In this document: one piece after another, positions 1 to 9,252 of the stretch
How the letters are laid out: each line of letters opens with the position of its first letter
How positions within the stretch are numbered: the stretch's first letter is position 1
From: Phreatobacter stygius
GTDB taxonomy: Bacteria; Pseudomonadota; Alphaproteobacteria; Rhizobiales; Phreatobacteraceae
Direction of reading: 5' to 3'
DNA: 64,000 bases
Assembly (NCBI RefSeq): GCF_005144885.1
Contig: NZ_CP039690.1
Span: 868,001 to 932,000, forward strand
Program-made: the position numbers and the translations under genes
The notes under the pieces: generated by a model
What the model was told of the DNA's origin: nothing
What the model saw: only the letters and a program-made list of their open reading frames with translations
The model's database searches: none

Positions 1-202
1 TGGCCCACGCGCCTCGCAGGCACTGATGCTGGCGGTCCGCTCACGCGCGCTGCTCGACGGACGGCTGGCGCCCTCGGTCGACGATGTCGTCGCCCTCGCC
101 GAGCCGGTGCTGAAGCACCGCATGGCGCTATCTTACAGCGCGCGCGCCGACGGGCTGACCGTGGAGGCGACCATTGCCTCGCTGGTCAAGCCGATCCGGT
201 AA
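1..202 (+). CDS. MoxR-family AAA+ ATPase, C-terminal end (partial)
   Basis: The window opens inside a reading frame that stops with TAA at 200-202. The 66 visible residues include PRASQALMLAVRSRALLDGR and a following stretch with VDDVVALAEPVLKHR, which are typical of the small C-terminal lid domain of MoxR ATPases; the Walker motifs lie upstream of the window. MoxR proteins act as chaperone-like ATPases for metal or cofactor loading of partner proteins. The next genes (DUF58 protein, BatA-like protein, large membrane protein) are the usual partners in a moxR operon and start only 8 nt later, which supports the call. Confidence 0.9.
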   Translation, partial: GPRASQALMLAVRSRALLDGRLAPSVDDVVALAEPVLKHRMALSYSARADGLTVEATIASLVKPIR

Positions 203-210
203 CCGAACTG

Positions 211-1155
211 ATGTTCGGCCTCGCCGAGACGCTGCGCCAGAACCACGACAATGACACCCCGGGCCGCCGGCTTTCGCGCGACGCCGCGATCCTGGCCGCC
301 AGCCTGCCGCGCCTGGTGCTGGAGGCGCGCCGCGTCGCCATGACTGTCGCCCATGGCCTGCATGGCCGGCGCCGCGCCGGCACCGGCGAGAACTTCTGGC
401 AATTCCGCCGGTTCACCGATGGCGAACCGGCGAACCGGGTCGACTGGCGCCGCTCGGCCCGCGACCAGCATCTTTATGTCCGCGAGCAGGAATGGGAGGC
501 CGCCCACACCGTGTGGATCTGGCCGGACCGCTCGGCCTCGATGGAGTTCGTCTCCAACCTTGCCCGCGAGACCAAACGCGACCGCGGCCTGGTGCTCGCT
601 TTCGCGCTGGCCGAGATCATGGTGCGCGGCGGCGAGCGGGTCGGCATTCCCGGCGTGATGCGGCCGAGCGCCAGCCGCGCCATCATCGAGCGCATGGCCG
701 ACGCGATCCTCGCCGACACCATTGGCAAGACCTCCGACCTGCCGCCCAAGGCGCCGGTGTCCAGGCTCTCCGAAGTGGTCATCCTGTCCGACTGCCTGGT
801 GCCGATCGAAACCTTCCGCGACGAGGTCAAGAGCCTGGCGGTCAGCGGATCGCGCGGCCATGTGCTGCAGATCAATGATCCGATCGAGGAGACCTTCCCT
901 TATCGCGGGCGGGTGGAGTTCGAGGAGCTGGAAGAGGGCCTGACGATCACCGCCGGCCGCGCCGAGACCTGGCGCGACGACTATGTCGCAAGGCTTGCCG
1001 CACATCGCGCGGCCTTGCGCCAGGAATGCGACGTGCGCGGCTGGAGCTTCGGCCTGCACCGTACCGACCAGCCGCTCGCCGGCGCGATTCTGGCATTGCA
1101 TCAGCGCATGGGGCCGGGATCGCGCGACCTGGCGCGCGAGACGGTGAGGCGATGA
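211..1155 (+). CDS. DUF58 domain protein (MoxR-associated, vWA-like)
   Basis: A 314-residue protein with the DUF58 signature at about residues 57-79 (GTGENFWQFRRF followed by GEPANRVDW) and a degenerate von Willebrand A metal site, DRSAS, at 106-110. The family is coupled to MoxR ATPases and is thought to bind client proteins during assembly at the cell envelope. The exact client is unknown here. The gene follows the MoxR stop by 8 nt and overlaps the next gene in an ATGATGA arrangement, so the four genes form one translationally coupled operon. The start at 211 has no obvious Shine-Dalgarno sequence, which fits coupling to the upstream stop. Confidence 0.88.
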   Translation: MFGLAETLRQNHDNDTPGRRLSRDAAILAASLPRLVLEARRVAMTVAHGLHGRRRAGTGENFWQFRRFTDGEPANRVDWRRSARDQHLYVREQEWEAAHTVWIWPDRSASMEFVSNLARETKRDRGLVLAFALAEIMVRGGERVGIPGVMRPSASRAIIERMADAILADTIGKTSDLPPKAPVSRLSEVVILSDCLVPIETFRDEVKSLAVSGSRGHVLQINDPIEETFPYRGRVEFEELEEGLTITAGRAETWRDDYVARLAAHRAALRQECDVRGWSFGLHRTDQPLAGAILALHQRMGPGSRDLARETVRR

Positions 1156-4004
1156 TGCTCGGCTTGCCACTCGCCTTCGCCTCACCCCTGGTCCTGTTCG
1201 CGCTGGCGGCCCTGCCGGCGCTCTGGTGGCTGTTGCGGCTGGTGCCGCCGCGGCCGCGCCGGGTGAAGTTCCCGCCGACCAAGATCCTGATCGACATCGC
1301 GCCGAAGGAAGAGACGCCGTCACGCAGCCCCTGGTGGCTGACCGCGCTCAGGCTCTTGCTCGCCACCCTCATCATCCTGGCCATGGCCGGGCCGATGTGG
1401 AATCCGCCGGCGACCACCAGCGGGGCGCGCGGCCCCGTGCTGCTCCTGATCGACGACGGCTGGCCTTCGGCCGCCGCCTTCGAGCAGCGCCTGCGTGTCG
1501 CCAACCAGATCATCGCCTCGGCTGAAAGCGCCGGCCGGCCGGTGGCCTTCGCCTCGACCGCCAAGCCGGTCATCACCATCGGCATCGAAACGCCGTCCTC
1601 GGTGCGTGAACGGCTGCGCTCGCTCGAGCCGTCGCCGCATACGCCGGATCGCAGCGGCGTGCTGCCGCCGCTCGGCCGCTTCCTCGCCGCCCAGCCGCAG
1701 GCCGAAATCGTCTGGCTGACCGACGGCATCGACACCGGCCGGTCCCAGGCTTTCCTGGCCCAGCTCAAGGAGACCGTCGGCAGCCACACGCTCACCGTCT
1801 ATGATGGCGGCACGCCACCGGTGCTGGCCCTCACCGGCGCCACCAATACCAGCGGCGGCTTCAACGCCCTGATCATCCGGGCCGAACCCGGCCCGGCCCA
1901 GGTCGGCCGGGTGCGTGCCCTCGACACCCGGGGCCTGCCGATCGGCGAGAGCACCTATGCCTTCGAGCCGGGCAAGACCGAAGCCGAGGTGCGTTTCGAC
2001 CTGCCGGTGGAGATCCGCAACGACATCACCCGCCTCGACATTGTCGGCGAACGCTCGGCCGGCGCCGTGCAGTTGATCGACGCCCGCTGGCAGCGCCGCA
2101 CCATCGGTGTGATCTCGGGCGCGACCGCCGACACTGCCCAGCCGCTGTTGTCGCCAACCTATTATCTCGGCCGCGCGCTCGAACCTTTCGCCGATATCCG
2201 CACCGTCGAGGGCGCCTCACCCTCGGAAGCCGCCATCCGTTTCGTCGAGGGCCGGGTGCCGATGATCGTGCTGACCGATGTCGGCACCGTCACCGCCGAG
2301 GCCCGCGATGCGCTCAACCGCTTCATCGACAATGGCGGCATCCTCTTGCGTTTCGCCGGCACGCGGCTCGCCGGCGCGCAGAATGACGACCTGGTGCCGG
2401 TCAAGCTGCGCCGCGGCGGCCGCCAGCTCGGCGGCGCGCTGTCCTGGGAAACCCCGCAGGCCCTCGCCGCCTTCACCCGCGACAGCCCCTTTGCCGACAT
2501 TGCCGTGCCGGCCGACGTCCGTGTCCGCCGCCAGGTGCTGGCCGAGCCCGACGGGCTCCTGGCCGACAAGACCTGGGCCCAGTTGCTGGATGGCACGCCC
2601 CTGGTCACCGCCGAGAAGCGCGGCCGCGGCCTCCTGGTGCTGTTCCACATTACCGCCGACACCGCCTGGTCGGACCTGCCGCTGTCAGGCGCCTTCGTCG
2701 AAATGTTGAAGCGGATCGCCGGTCTGTCGGCTGCCGGCCGGCCGGCAGCCGAAGGCCTTGCCGGCCTGCCGGGCCAGGCGCGGGCGAACGAGCGGGTTGC
2801 ACCGAACCGCGTGCTCGACGGCTTCGGCGGCTTCATCCGTCCGCCCGCCACCGCCAAGCCGATCCCGGCCGACTGGCGCGAGCCGGCGACGGCGGATTAT
2901 CCGCCCGGCTTCTACGGACCGCCCGATGGCACCGTCGCGGTCAATGCGCTGGGCGCCGACGAGCGCTTGAAGCCGCTCGACCTCCGCCCTCTCGGCGCCG
3001 CGATCGAACGCTATCGGGTTGGCGAACCCGTGGATTTGAGATCTCCGCTTGTGATCGCAGCGCTCATCCTGCTTCTCGCCGACGGCATTGCGGTCTTCGT
3101 GATCGCCGGCGGCCTTGCCCGGCTGACCGGCGGCCGCGCCGCCCGGACCGCCGCGGTCCTGCTGGCGCTCGGCGCCATGGCCACGCTGTTCGGCGGACCG
3201 GCCGATGCCCAGACCCGCCGCGCCCAGGACCGCCCGCCGATTTCGACCGGCAATCCGGCCGATGACGCGGCGGTGCGCGCCACCCAGGCGACCCGGCTTG
3301 CCTATGTGATCACCGGTTCGCGCGAGGTCGACGAGATCAGCCGCGCCGGCATGGATGGCCTGACGCGTTTCCTGTCGGCGCGTACCGCGCTCGAACCGGC
3401 AACCCCGCAGGGTGTCGATATCGGCCGCGACGAGATGGCCTTCTTCCCCATGCTCTACTGGCCGATCGTGGCCGGCGCCGGCGAACCGACGCCGCAGGCG
3501 CTCCTGAAACTCGACGCCTATATGAAACAGGGCGGCATGGTGATCTTCGACACCCGCGACGCCGCGACCGCACGGCCCGGCCAGGCGAGCCCGGCCCAGG
3601 CCACCCTCAGGCGCATCCTGGCCGGCCTCGACATTCCCGAACTCGAACAGGTGCCGCGTGACCATGTGCTCGCCCGCGCCTTCTTCATCCTGCGCGAGTT
3701 TCCCGGCCGCCATTCCGATGGCTCGACCTGGGTCGAAGCCATCCCGCCGGCGAGCGAGGATGAGCCGGCACGGCCGGCGCGCGCCTCCGACTCGGTCTCG
3801 CCGATCATCATCACGGCGAACGACCTCGCCGCCGCCTGGGCGATCGACCGGCAGGGCAATCCGCTGCTGCCGGTGCAGGGCGAGGCGCGCCAACGGGAGC
3901 TCGCCTACCGGTTCGGCGTCAACCTGGTGATGTATGCGCTGACCGGCAATTACAAGACCGACCAGGTCCATGTGCCGGCCCTGCTCGAACGGCTGGGGAA
4001 CTGA
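1152..4004 (+). CDS. BatA-like membrane protein with C-terminal DUF4159 domain
   Basis: About 950 residues. I chose the ATG at 1152, which overlaps the DUF58 stop; the frame is open further upstream, but that stretch lies inside the DUF58 gene. The N-terminus has the BatA-type hairpin (LALPALWWLLRLVPPRPRRV and a second hydrophobic helix near residue 70). A vWA-like region follows (LLLIDDGWPS), then a long periplasmic part, another membrane helix near residue 640, and a C-terminal DUF4159 domain beginning around TRLAYVITGSREVDEI. Such proteins sit between DUF58 and a large membrane protein in alphaproteobacterial moxR clusters. Biochemical role unproven; probably envelope stress or protein maturation. 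Confidence 0.85.
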   Translation: MMLGLPLAFASPLVLFALAALPALWWLLRLVPPRPRRVKFPPTKILIDIAPKEETPSRSPWWLTALRLLLATLIILAMAGPMWNPPATTSGARGPVLLLIDDGWPSAAAFEQRLRVANQIIASAESAGRPVAFASTAKPVITIGIETPSSVRERLRSLEPSPHTPDRSGVLPPLGRFLAAQPQAEIVWLTDGIDTGRSQAFLAQLKETVGSHTLTVYDGGTPPVLALTGATNTSGGFNALIIRAEPGPAQVGRVRALDTRGLPIGESTYAFEPGKTEAEVRFDLPVEIRNDITRLDIVGERSAGAVQLIDARWQRRTIGVISGATADTAQPLLSPTYYLGRALEPFADIRTVEGASPSEAAIRFVEGRVPMIVLTDVGTVTAEARDALNRFIDNGGILLRFAGTRLAGAQNDDLVPVKLRRGGRQLGGALSWETPQALAAFTRDSPFADIAVPADVRVRRQVLAEPDGLLADKTWAQLLDGTPLVTAEKRGRGLLVLFHITADTAWSDLPLSGAFVEMLKRIAGLSAAGRPAAEGLAGLPGQARANERVAPNRVLDGFGGFIRPPATAKPIPADWREPATADYPPGFYGPPDGTVAVNALGADERLKPLDLRPLGAAIERYRVGEPVDLRSPLVIAALILLLADGIAVFVIAGGLARLTGGRAARTAAVLLALGAMATLFGGPADAQTRRAQDRPPISTGNPADDAAVRATQATRLAYVITGSREVDEISRAGMDGLTRFLSARTALEPATPQGVDIGRDEMAFFPMLYWPIVAGAGEPTPQALLKLDAYMKQGGMVIFDTRDAATARPGQASPAQATLRRILAGLDIPELEQVPRDHVLARAFFILREFPGRHSDGSTWVEAIPPASEDEPARPARASDSVSPIIITANDLAAAWAIDRQGNPLLPVQGEARQRELAYRFGVNLVMYALTGNYKTDQVHVPALLERLGN

Positions 4005-4007
4005 GCG

Positions 4008-6089
4008 ATGGCCTTCGGTATCGTCTGGTCGCCGCTTCTGCCGCCCGCAGCGCTCGCCGCCGCGGCGATCGCCGTGGTGATCCTCTCGGCCCTGCTGCTG
4101 GTGTCGCGCACCCGCGGCGCCTGGTGGCGGATCGGCGCCATGGCCCTGGCCCTGCTGGCGCTGGCCAATCCGGTGTTCACCCAGGAAGACCGTGACCCCC
4201 TGCGCACCGTCGTCGCCGTGGTGCTCGACCGTTCGGCCAGCCAGTCGCTGGCCGATCGCAGTCGCATCACCGACGAGGCCAAGGCCGCGCTCGAGCGCAA
4301 TTTCGGCCGTTCCACCGGCTTCGAGGTGCGTTATGTCGATGCCGGCGCCTCCGACGGCCAGACCGACGGCACCCATCTGTTCGAGGCGCTGCGCGGAGTG
4401 ATCTCCGACGTTCCGGCCGAGCGCATCGGCGGCGCCATCCTGGTCACCGACGGCCAGGTTCACGACGTGCCGGCCCAGGCCGCCGCGATCGGCTTCCAGG
4501 CGCCGGTCCATGCCCTGATCACCGGCCGCTCGACCGATCGCGACCGTCGGGTGGTGCTGACCCAGACGCCACGTTTCGGCCTTGTCGGCCAGGCCCAGAC
4601 CGTGGGCTTCCGCATCGAGGACAACGGCACCGGCGGCCGCGCCGCGGAGGCCGCCGTCACCGTCAAGCGCGACGGCGAATTGATCGAGCGCCGCACCGTC
4701 GTCACCGGCGCGACCACCCTGATCCAGGTGCCGGTGACCCATGCCGGCGCCAATATCGTCGAGGTCGAGGTCGACGGTCTCGACGGCGAGCTGACCGCCA
4801 TCAACAACCGCGCCGTGGTCATCATCGAGGGTATCCGCGAGAAGCTCCGGGTCCTGCTGGTCTCGGGCGAGCCGCATGCCGGCGAGCGCACCTGGCGCAA
4901 CCTCCTGAAGTCCGATGCCGGCGTCGACCTGGTCCATTTCACCATTCTGCGGCCGCCGGAAAAGCAGGACGGCACGCCGATCAACGAATTGTCGCTGATC
5001 GCCTTCCCGACGCGCGAGCTGTTCCAGATCAAGATCCGCGAATTCGATCTGATCATTTTCGACCGCTACGCCCAGCAGGGCGTATTGCCGCTGATCTATT
5101 TCGAGAACATCGCCCGCTATGTCCGCAACGGCGGCGCGCTTCTGGTCGCGGCCGGCCCGGAACATGCAACCTCGGCCTCGATCAACGACACGCCGCTGGA
5201 GACCATCCTGCCGGCGGCGCCGACCGGCGACGTCATGGAGCGGCCCTATCACGCCCGCGTCTCGGAACTCGGCCGGCGCCATCCGGTGACCCGGGCGCTG
5301 CCCGGCTCGGCCATCGAGGGCGAACCGCAATGGAGCCGCTGGTTCCGGCTGATCGAGAGCCGCGAACCGGCCCAAGGCGCGGCGACCGTCATGGACGGTC
5401 CCGACAGCCGGCCGCTGCTGGTGCTGCAGCGCCAGGGCGAAGGTCGCGTCGCGCTGCTGTTGTCCGACCATATCTGGCTGTGGGCGCGCGGCTATGAGGG
5501 TGGCGGGCCGCATCTGGAGCTGCTGCGCCGCCTGTCGCACTGGCTGATGAAGGAGCCGGAGCTGGAAGAAGAAAGCCTGCGGCTTGCCGTGCGCGGCCGG
5601 CAACTGGCGGTCGAATTGCAGACCATGGCCGAGGCGCCGGCCGAGGTGACCCTGACGACGCCATCGGGCAGGTCCCAGGTGGTCGCCATGCAGAACGCCG
5701 AGCCGGGGCTCTGGCGCGGCCAGGTCGATGTCACCGAACTCGGCCTCTGGCGGGCTCAGGCCGGGACGCTGACCCGCCTGGTCAATGTCGGGCCGCCCAA
5801 TCCGCGCGAATTCACCGATGTGACCTCGACGCTGCGCCTGCTCGAACCACTGGTCCGGGCCACCGGCGGCGGGCTCTGGCGCATTTCCGAAGATGGCACG
5901 CTCACCGTCCCGCGCATCGTTCCAACCCGCTCGGCGAGCTCGATGCGCGGTGACGACTGGATGGGCATCCGCCAGCGCGACGCCTCGGTGGTGCGCGGCA
6001 TCGGCATCCTGCCGGCCTTTGCCGGCGTCCTCGGCCTGATCCTGCTGCTTGGCGCGCTGACCGCGGTCTGGGCGCGCGAGGGCCGGTGA
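4008..6089 (+). CDS. Large membrane protein of the moxR cluster (glutamine-amidotransferase-like fold)
   Basis: A 693-residue protein starting 3 nt after the preceding stop. Two N-terminal membrane helices (residues about 12-32 and 42-54) are followed by a vWA-like segment (VLDRSASQSLADRSR), a beta-rich region, and a segment around residues 280-480 that resembles the class-I glutamine amidotransferase-like domain found in these proteins (GGALLVAAGPEH). A final hydrophobic helix lies near the C-terminus (GILPAFAGVLGLILLLG). It is the last gene of the moxR-DUF58-BatA-like operon; the next gene is on the other strand. Function not established. Confidence 0.82.
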   Translation: MAFGIVWSPLLPPAALAAAAIAVVILSALLLVSRTRGAWWRIGAMALALLALANPVFTQEDRDPLRTVVAVVLDRSASQSLADRSRITDEAKAALERNFGRSTGFEVRYVDAGASDGQTDGTHLFEALRGVISDVPAERIGGAILVTDGQVHDVPAQAAAIGFQAPVHALITGRSTDRDRRVVLTQTPRFGLVGQAQTVGFRIEDNGTGGRAAEAAVTVKRDGELIERRTVVTGATTLIQVPVTHAGANIVEVEVDGLDGELTAINNRAVVIIEGIREKLRVLLVSGEPHAGERTWRNLLKSDAGVDLVHFTILRPPEKQDGTPINELSLIAFPTRELFQIKIREFDLIIFDRYAQQGVLPLIYFENIARYVRNGGALLVAAGPEHATSASINDTPLETILPAAPTGDVMERPYHARVSELGRRHPVTRALPGSAIEGEPQWSRWFRLIESREPAQGAATVMDGPDSRPLLVLQRQGEGRVALLLSDHIWLWARGYEGGGPHLELLRRLSHWLMKEPELEEESLRLAVRGRQLAVELQTMAEAPAEVTLTTPSGRSQVVAMQNAEPGLWRGQVDVTELGLWRAQAGTLTRLVNVGPPNPREFTDVTSTLRLLEPLVRATGGGLWRISEDGTLTVPRIVPTRSASSMRGDDWMGIRQRDASVVRGIGILPAFAGVLGLILLLGALTAVWAREGR

Positions 6090-6110
6090 CGGCCTCGCCG
6101 GCCGCTCCGC

Positions 6111-6395
6111 TCAGAAGCAGGCGACGAACTCGCGGATGACCCAGCCCATCGGCTTGCCGCTCTCCCGATCGACGACATAGACCCAGGGCCGGCCGCGATT
6201 GTCTTCGCCGCTGCGCACCCGCGTCACCAGGGTGCCGTTGCGCACGGCGCCCAGCACCGCGCCGTTCGGCGCATCGCGGACATTGAGCGGCGTGCCGGTC
6301 GGGTCCATCACCCGGCACCGGTCGGACTGCGCTTGCGCCGGTGCGGCGAAAACGAACATTGCGCCGACAAGCGTCACGGCTGCGACACGGACCAT
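6111..6395 (-). CDS. Small secreted SH3-domain protein
   Basis: A 94-residue exported protein: a signal peptide (MVRVAAVTLVGAMFVFAAPAQAQ) followed by a bacterial SH3-type domain with the hallmark GTPLNVRDAPNGAVLG and GRPWVYV. Two cysteines (after the signal peptide and at the penultimate residue) could form a disulfide. I chose the ATG at 6395 because GAGGA lies 9 nt before it; an in-frame GTG at 6404 would directly abut that ribosome-binding site. Such domains often bind peptidoglycan or act as periplasmic adaptors. It is a single gene convergent with the moxR operon, with only 21 nt between the stops. Confidence 0.85.
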   Translation of the reverse strand: MVRVAAVTLVGAMFVFAAPAQAQSDRCRVMDPTGTPLNVRDAPNGAVLGAVRNGTLVTRVRSGEDNRGRPWVYVVDRESGKPMGWVIREFVACF

Positions 6396-6495
6396 GGTCT
6401 TCACTCCTCAGCCGCCCCCGGCCCAGGATGCCGAGGATAGTCAGCCGCCGCGGCCAACAGGTCAATTCACGCGCGAGCCCGGCCGCGGCCGGAAT

Positions 6496-7005
6496 TCAGC
6501 CGGCGCGGGCGCCCCTTAGCGACCCCTGGACACCATCGAAGGCGCCCTCGACCAGTTCGGCGACCAGGAGACGGGCCGGATCGACCGGCCCCGGCAGCGA
6601 CAGCCGGCCGGGCGGCACCATCTTGAAGCCGAAGCGATTGTAATAGGGCGCGTCGCCGACCAGCACGACCAGCCGATGGCCCTTGGCCTTGGCCACATCG
6701 AGCGAGCGTTTCATCAGCGCCGCGCCGATACCGCGGCTCTGGAAGGCCGGATCGATGGTGATCGGGCCGAGCAGGATGGCCTCGACATCCGAACCGATGA
6801 CGACCGGCGACAGGCGGATCGAGCCGACCAGCAGCGTGCCGACGCGGGCGGTGAAGCAAAGGTCGATGAACGGCTGGACGCCTTCGCGCAGCCGGAACGC
6901 GGTGCGGGCGAAACGGCCCGGGCCGAAGGCGCGCTCATGCAGCCGGTCGATGGCGGGATTGTCGGCAGGGATTTCGGGTTGAAGGTCGAGGGACAGGTCG
7001 GGCAT
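6496..7005 (-). CDS. GNAT-family N-acetyltransferase
   Basis: A 169-residue GNAT protein. The acetyl-CoA binding motif A is ITIDPAFQSRGIGAALM (Q/RxxGxG/A core), followed by the motif-B region YYNRFGFKMVP. The N-terminal half (AIDRLHERAFGPGRFARTA) resembles a widespread group of predicted N-acetyltransferases whose substrates are unknown. It stands alone; the next gene toward 7.2 kb is also on the minus strand but 228 nt away. The 7006-7233 gap holds no convincing gene. It does contain a direct repeat of ATGGCGCGC at about 7108-7132. Confidence 0.85.
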   Translation of the reverse strand: MPDLSLDLQPEIPADNPAIDRLHERAFGPGRFARTAFRLREGVQPFIDLCFTARVGTLLVGSIRLSPVVIGSDVEAILLGPITIDPAFQSRGIGAALMKRSLDVAKAKGHRLVVLVGDAPYYNRFGFKMVPPGRLSLPGPVDPARLLVAELVEGAFDGVQGSLRGARAG

Positions 7006-7233
7006 CAGCTCAAGCTCAGCGGCACGAAGACGAACGGAACATTGCGGGCGGTGGAATTCACACCGGCCGTCGTCGTCGCGCAGCGAAAGCGAAGCTCGAA
7101 CATGTCATATGGCGCGCATAGCATGGCGCGCCAAAGTCGTCACTAGGCCTGTCAGCCGATCAGGCAGGACGGGGAACCCAGCGCTATCGAGGCAAGACCA
7201 TCGGCCAGGTTCGAGCCATCGAAGATCCCGCCG

Positions 7234-7656
7234 TCAGAGCCCCTCGCGCTGCCGCTGCGCGCGGATGAAGTCCGGCCCGCAGGCGAGCTTGGCGGCGGTC
7301 GGCGTCGTCTCGTCCAGCACCCGCCAGAACGGCGTGATGGCGGTCACCGCCGCGCCGGCGCGATGGGCTTCATAGGCCACCTCCGCGACCGCGCGGAGGT
7401 GAAAGCCGGTGGTGATCGGACAGGTCACCTCGGCCTCGAATTGGCGCGCCAGCTGCCTGCGCAGCATCTTCACGTCCATGCTGGTGCCGGCCGGGATCTT
7501 GCCGATGAAATCGGCGATGATCGCCGGCGACGGCACCAGCATGATCTCGCCGGCCTTCATGCCGGCGATGTCGGCCGGCACCGGCTTGACCACCGGCGGC
7601 GGCGCCCCTTCGAACTTTTCGATCCAGGACTTTCGTTTGCTTTTGCCGGTCATCAT
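7234..7656 (-). CDS. Small protein coupled to an AraC/GyrI regulator (MGMT-like family, uncertain)
   Basis: A 140-residue protein beginning MMTGKSKRKSWIEKFEGA. From memory it resembles a family of uncharacterised bacterial proteins with a basic W-x-E-K start and a central CPITTGFH motif, sometimes annotated as MGMT-like (alkylguanine-DNA methyltransferase fold). I cannot confirm this without a profile search. The canonical PCHR active site is absent, so alkyl transfer is not implied. Its ATG overlaps the stop of the AraC-family gene by 4 nt (ATGA), so the two are translationally coupled and probably act in the same response. The ATG at 7653 is an alternative start. Confidence 0.65.
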   Translation of the reverse strand: MMTGKSKRKSWIEKFEGAPPPVVKPVPADIAGMKAGEIMLVPSPAIIADFIGKIPAGTSMDVKMLRRQLARQFEAEVTCPITTGFHLRAVAEVAYEAHRAGAAVTAITPFWRVLDETTPTAAKLACGPDFIRAQRQREGL

Positions 7657-8510
7657 GACGTCTCGCGCAGCGGCAGGTAGATGTCGGTCAGGAGTTCGGC
7701 CGGCGCGGTGTCGCGCGGGCTGTTGAGGTAGTCCTCGAAACAAGGCGCATCGGCGGCCTCCCGGCCGGAATTGACCAGCCAGTCGCCATAGAGCCACTGA
7801 TAGGCCGACTTCATCGTGGCGTAGGGCCCCTTGTGGCGCAAGACGGCATAGCTGCCGCCGGCGATCTCGGTCATTTCCACCGGCGGCTCGACCGCGACGG
7901 CTGTGCCGGAGACGACGCAGGCGCGTGAGCGCAACTGGCTTTCCGGCACCACCGAGGGATCGTCGAGATAGACCCCGAGCATGCGCATGCCCGGCCGGAT
8001 CAACTGGCGCGGGCCAAGCCAGCCAAACAGGCGGTCGAAGGCCTGGCCGATCTCCATATAGGACCCGACATGGGCGATCGAGACGGCCTTGAGGGTCGGA
8101 ACGGTGGTGATCGTGATCTCATGCATGGCGGAAACCTCTTCTGGGGATTTCTGGAAATGGCTGTGCGTGCCGTGCCGGCGATATTGCGCCGGCGGCATGC
8201 CGTAGGCAGCGCGGAAGATGCGCGTGAACGACTGCAGGTTCGGGTAGCCCGACCGCTCCGCGATCTCCGCGATCGGCAGGGAGGTCTGGGCCAGCAGGCC
8301 GGCGGCGCGATGCAGGCGCAGGCGCTTCACCGTCTGGGCGATCGTCTCGCCATGCACCGCGTGATAGATGCGGTGCCAGTGATAGGTCGACAGGCAGGCC
8401 ACCTCGGCGAGCTTGTCGAGGTCGATGTCGTCGTCGAGATGAGCGTAGATATGGGCGGTCACCCGCTCCAGGCGATCGCTATAGGTCGTCCAGTTCCGAT
8501 CGTCCCGCAT
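7653..8510 (-). CDS. AraC-family regulator with GyrI-like (SbmC) effector domain
   Basis: 285 residues. The N-terminal 110 residues are an AraC-type double helix-turn-helix (LDKLAEVACLSTYHWHRIYH and IAEIAERSGYPNLQSFTRIF). The C-terminal 155 residues are a GyrI-like domain (ITITTVPTLKAVSIAHVGSY near its start; GGSYAVLRHKGPYATMKSAY further on). Proteins of this Rob/SbmC layout bind small hydrophobic or cationic ligands and control drug or stress responses. It is first in a two-gene unit with the overlapping small gene downstream. The regulated promoter cannot be told from the sequence. Confidence 0.9.
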   Translation of the reverse strand: MRDDRNWTTYSDRLERVTAHIYAHLDDDIDLDKLAEVACLSTYHWHRIYHAVHGETIAQTVKRLRLHRAAGLLAQTSLPIAEIAERSGYPNLQSFTRIFRAAYGMPPAQYRRHGTHSHFQKSPEEVSAMHEITITTVPTLKAVSIAHVGSYMEIGQAFDRLFGWLGPRQLIRPGMRMLGVYLDDPSVVPESQLRSRACVVSGTAVAVEPPVEMTEIAGGSYAVLRHKGPYATMKSAYQWLYGDWLVNSGREAADAPCFEDYLNSPRDTAPAELLTDIYLPLRETS

Positions 8511-8599
8511 CGCGGCTGCCCCGTCTTCATCCTGAGCGGGACGCTATCACGGGCCATTTTGACAAATCTTGCGGAGTTGACGGCCGCCGGCCGCCGTCA

Positions 8600-9076
8600 T
8601 CACCAGACCGGGGTCGCAGGCCGCCCCTCGAACATTTCGGCAAGCCTTTCACGCGTGCCACGCGTGGTGCCTTCGGGAAGGGCGTCGCGGGCGAAGAAGC
8701 CATGGGCGATGATCTCGGCATTCGGCACCGGCGGGCTCGGCTGCCGCCAGGCCTCGACCCGGTACAGCGCCACGTGGTCGCGTTTCGAGGTATGGGCGTT
8801 GAGATAGAGGCCGACCAGCTGCGCCGGCGCCGTCAGTTCGACATTGGCCTCCTCGCGCAATTCAGTGGCGAGCGCGTCGGCCATGGTCTGGCCAACCTCG
8901 ACCCCGCCGCCCGGGAAGTACCAGCCCGGCATGTAGCTGTGCTTGACCAGCAGGACACGGCTTTCGCCGTCGATCACGCAGGCGCGCACGCCGAGCGTCA
9001 TGCCGCGCGCGAACCGCCAATAGAGATGCAGCAGGGGTGTCAGCCGGGAGCGCTTGTTTGGATCGGCAAAAATCAT
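8600..9076 (-). CDS. Nudix hydrolase with a degenerate Nudix box
   Basis: A 158-residue Nudix protein. The box starts at GGGVEVGQTMADALATE and continues LREEANVEL. Against the consensus GX5EX7REUXEEXGU, the first glutamate is glutamine, the arginine of RE is threonine and the late glycine is asparagine. The LREE core that binds metal is kept. It probably hydrolyses a nucleoside diphosphate linked to another group, but the substrate cannot be told. It has a conserved tryptophan-rich N-terminal segment (HLYWRFARGMTLGVRACVID). Single gene on the minus strand. Confidence 0.85.
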   Translation of the reverse strand: MIFADPNKRSRLTPLLHLYWRFARGMTLGVRACVIDGESRVLLVKHSYMPGWYFPGGGVEVGQTMADALATELREEANVELTAPAQLVGLYLNAHTSKRDHVALYRVEAWRQPSPPVPNAEIIAHGFFARDALPEGTTRGTRERLAEMFEGRPATPVW

Positions 9077-9252
9077 GCCCGACTCGTCCCATCAACGAAA
9101 CCGATGAAATGTTGCACAACCATGAAGGACACTAATCAGAAATGCATGGCTGATAAGTAAGACAGGGGGTAACTGGCCCGCCTTCAGGCGCCTATCTATC
9201 GCTCATGTTGCGCTGCAATAACAGGCAACGCCGAACCTTTTGGGAGTTTCCC

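Noticed and set aside
2685-5603. A 972-codon open frame on the minus strand opposite the BatA-like and membrane-protein genes
   Set aside because: It is a GC-rich antisense shadow: composition dominated by G, A, R, D and H, no domain, and the plus-strand frames carry recognisable families.
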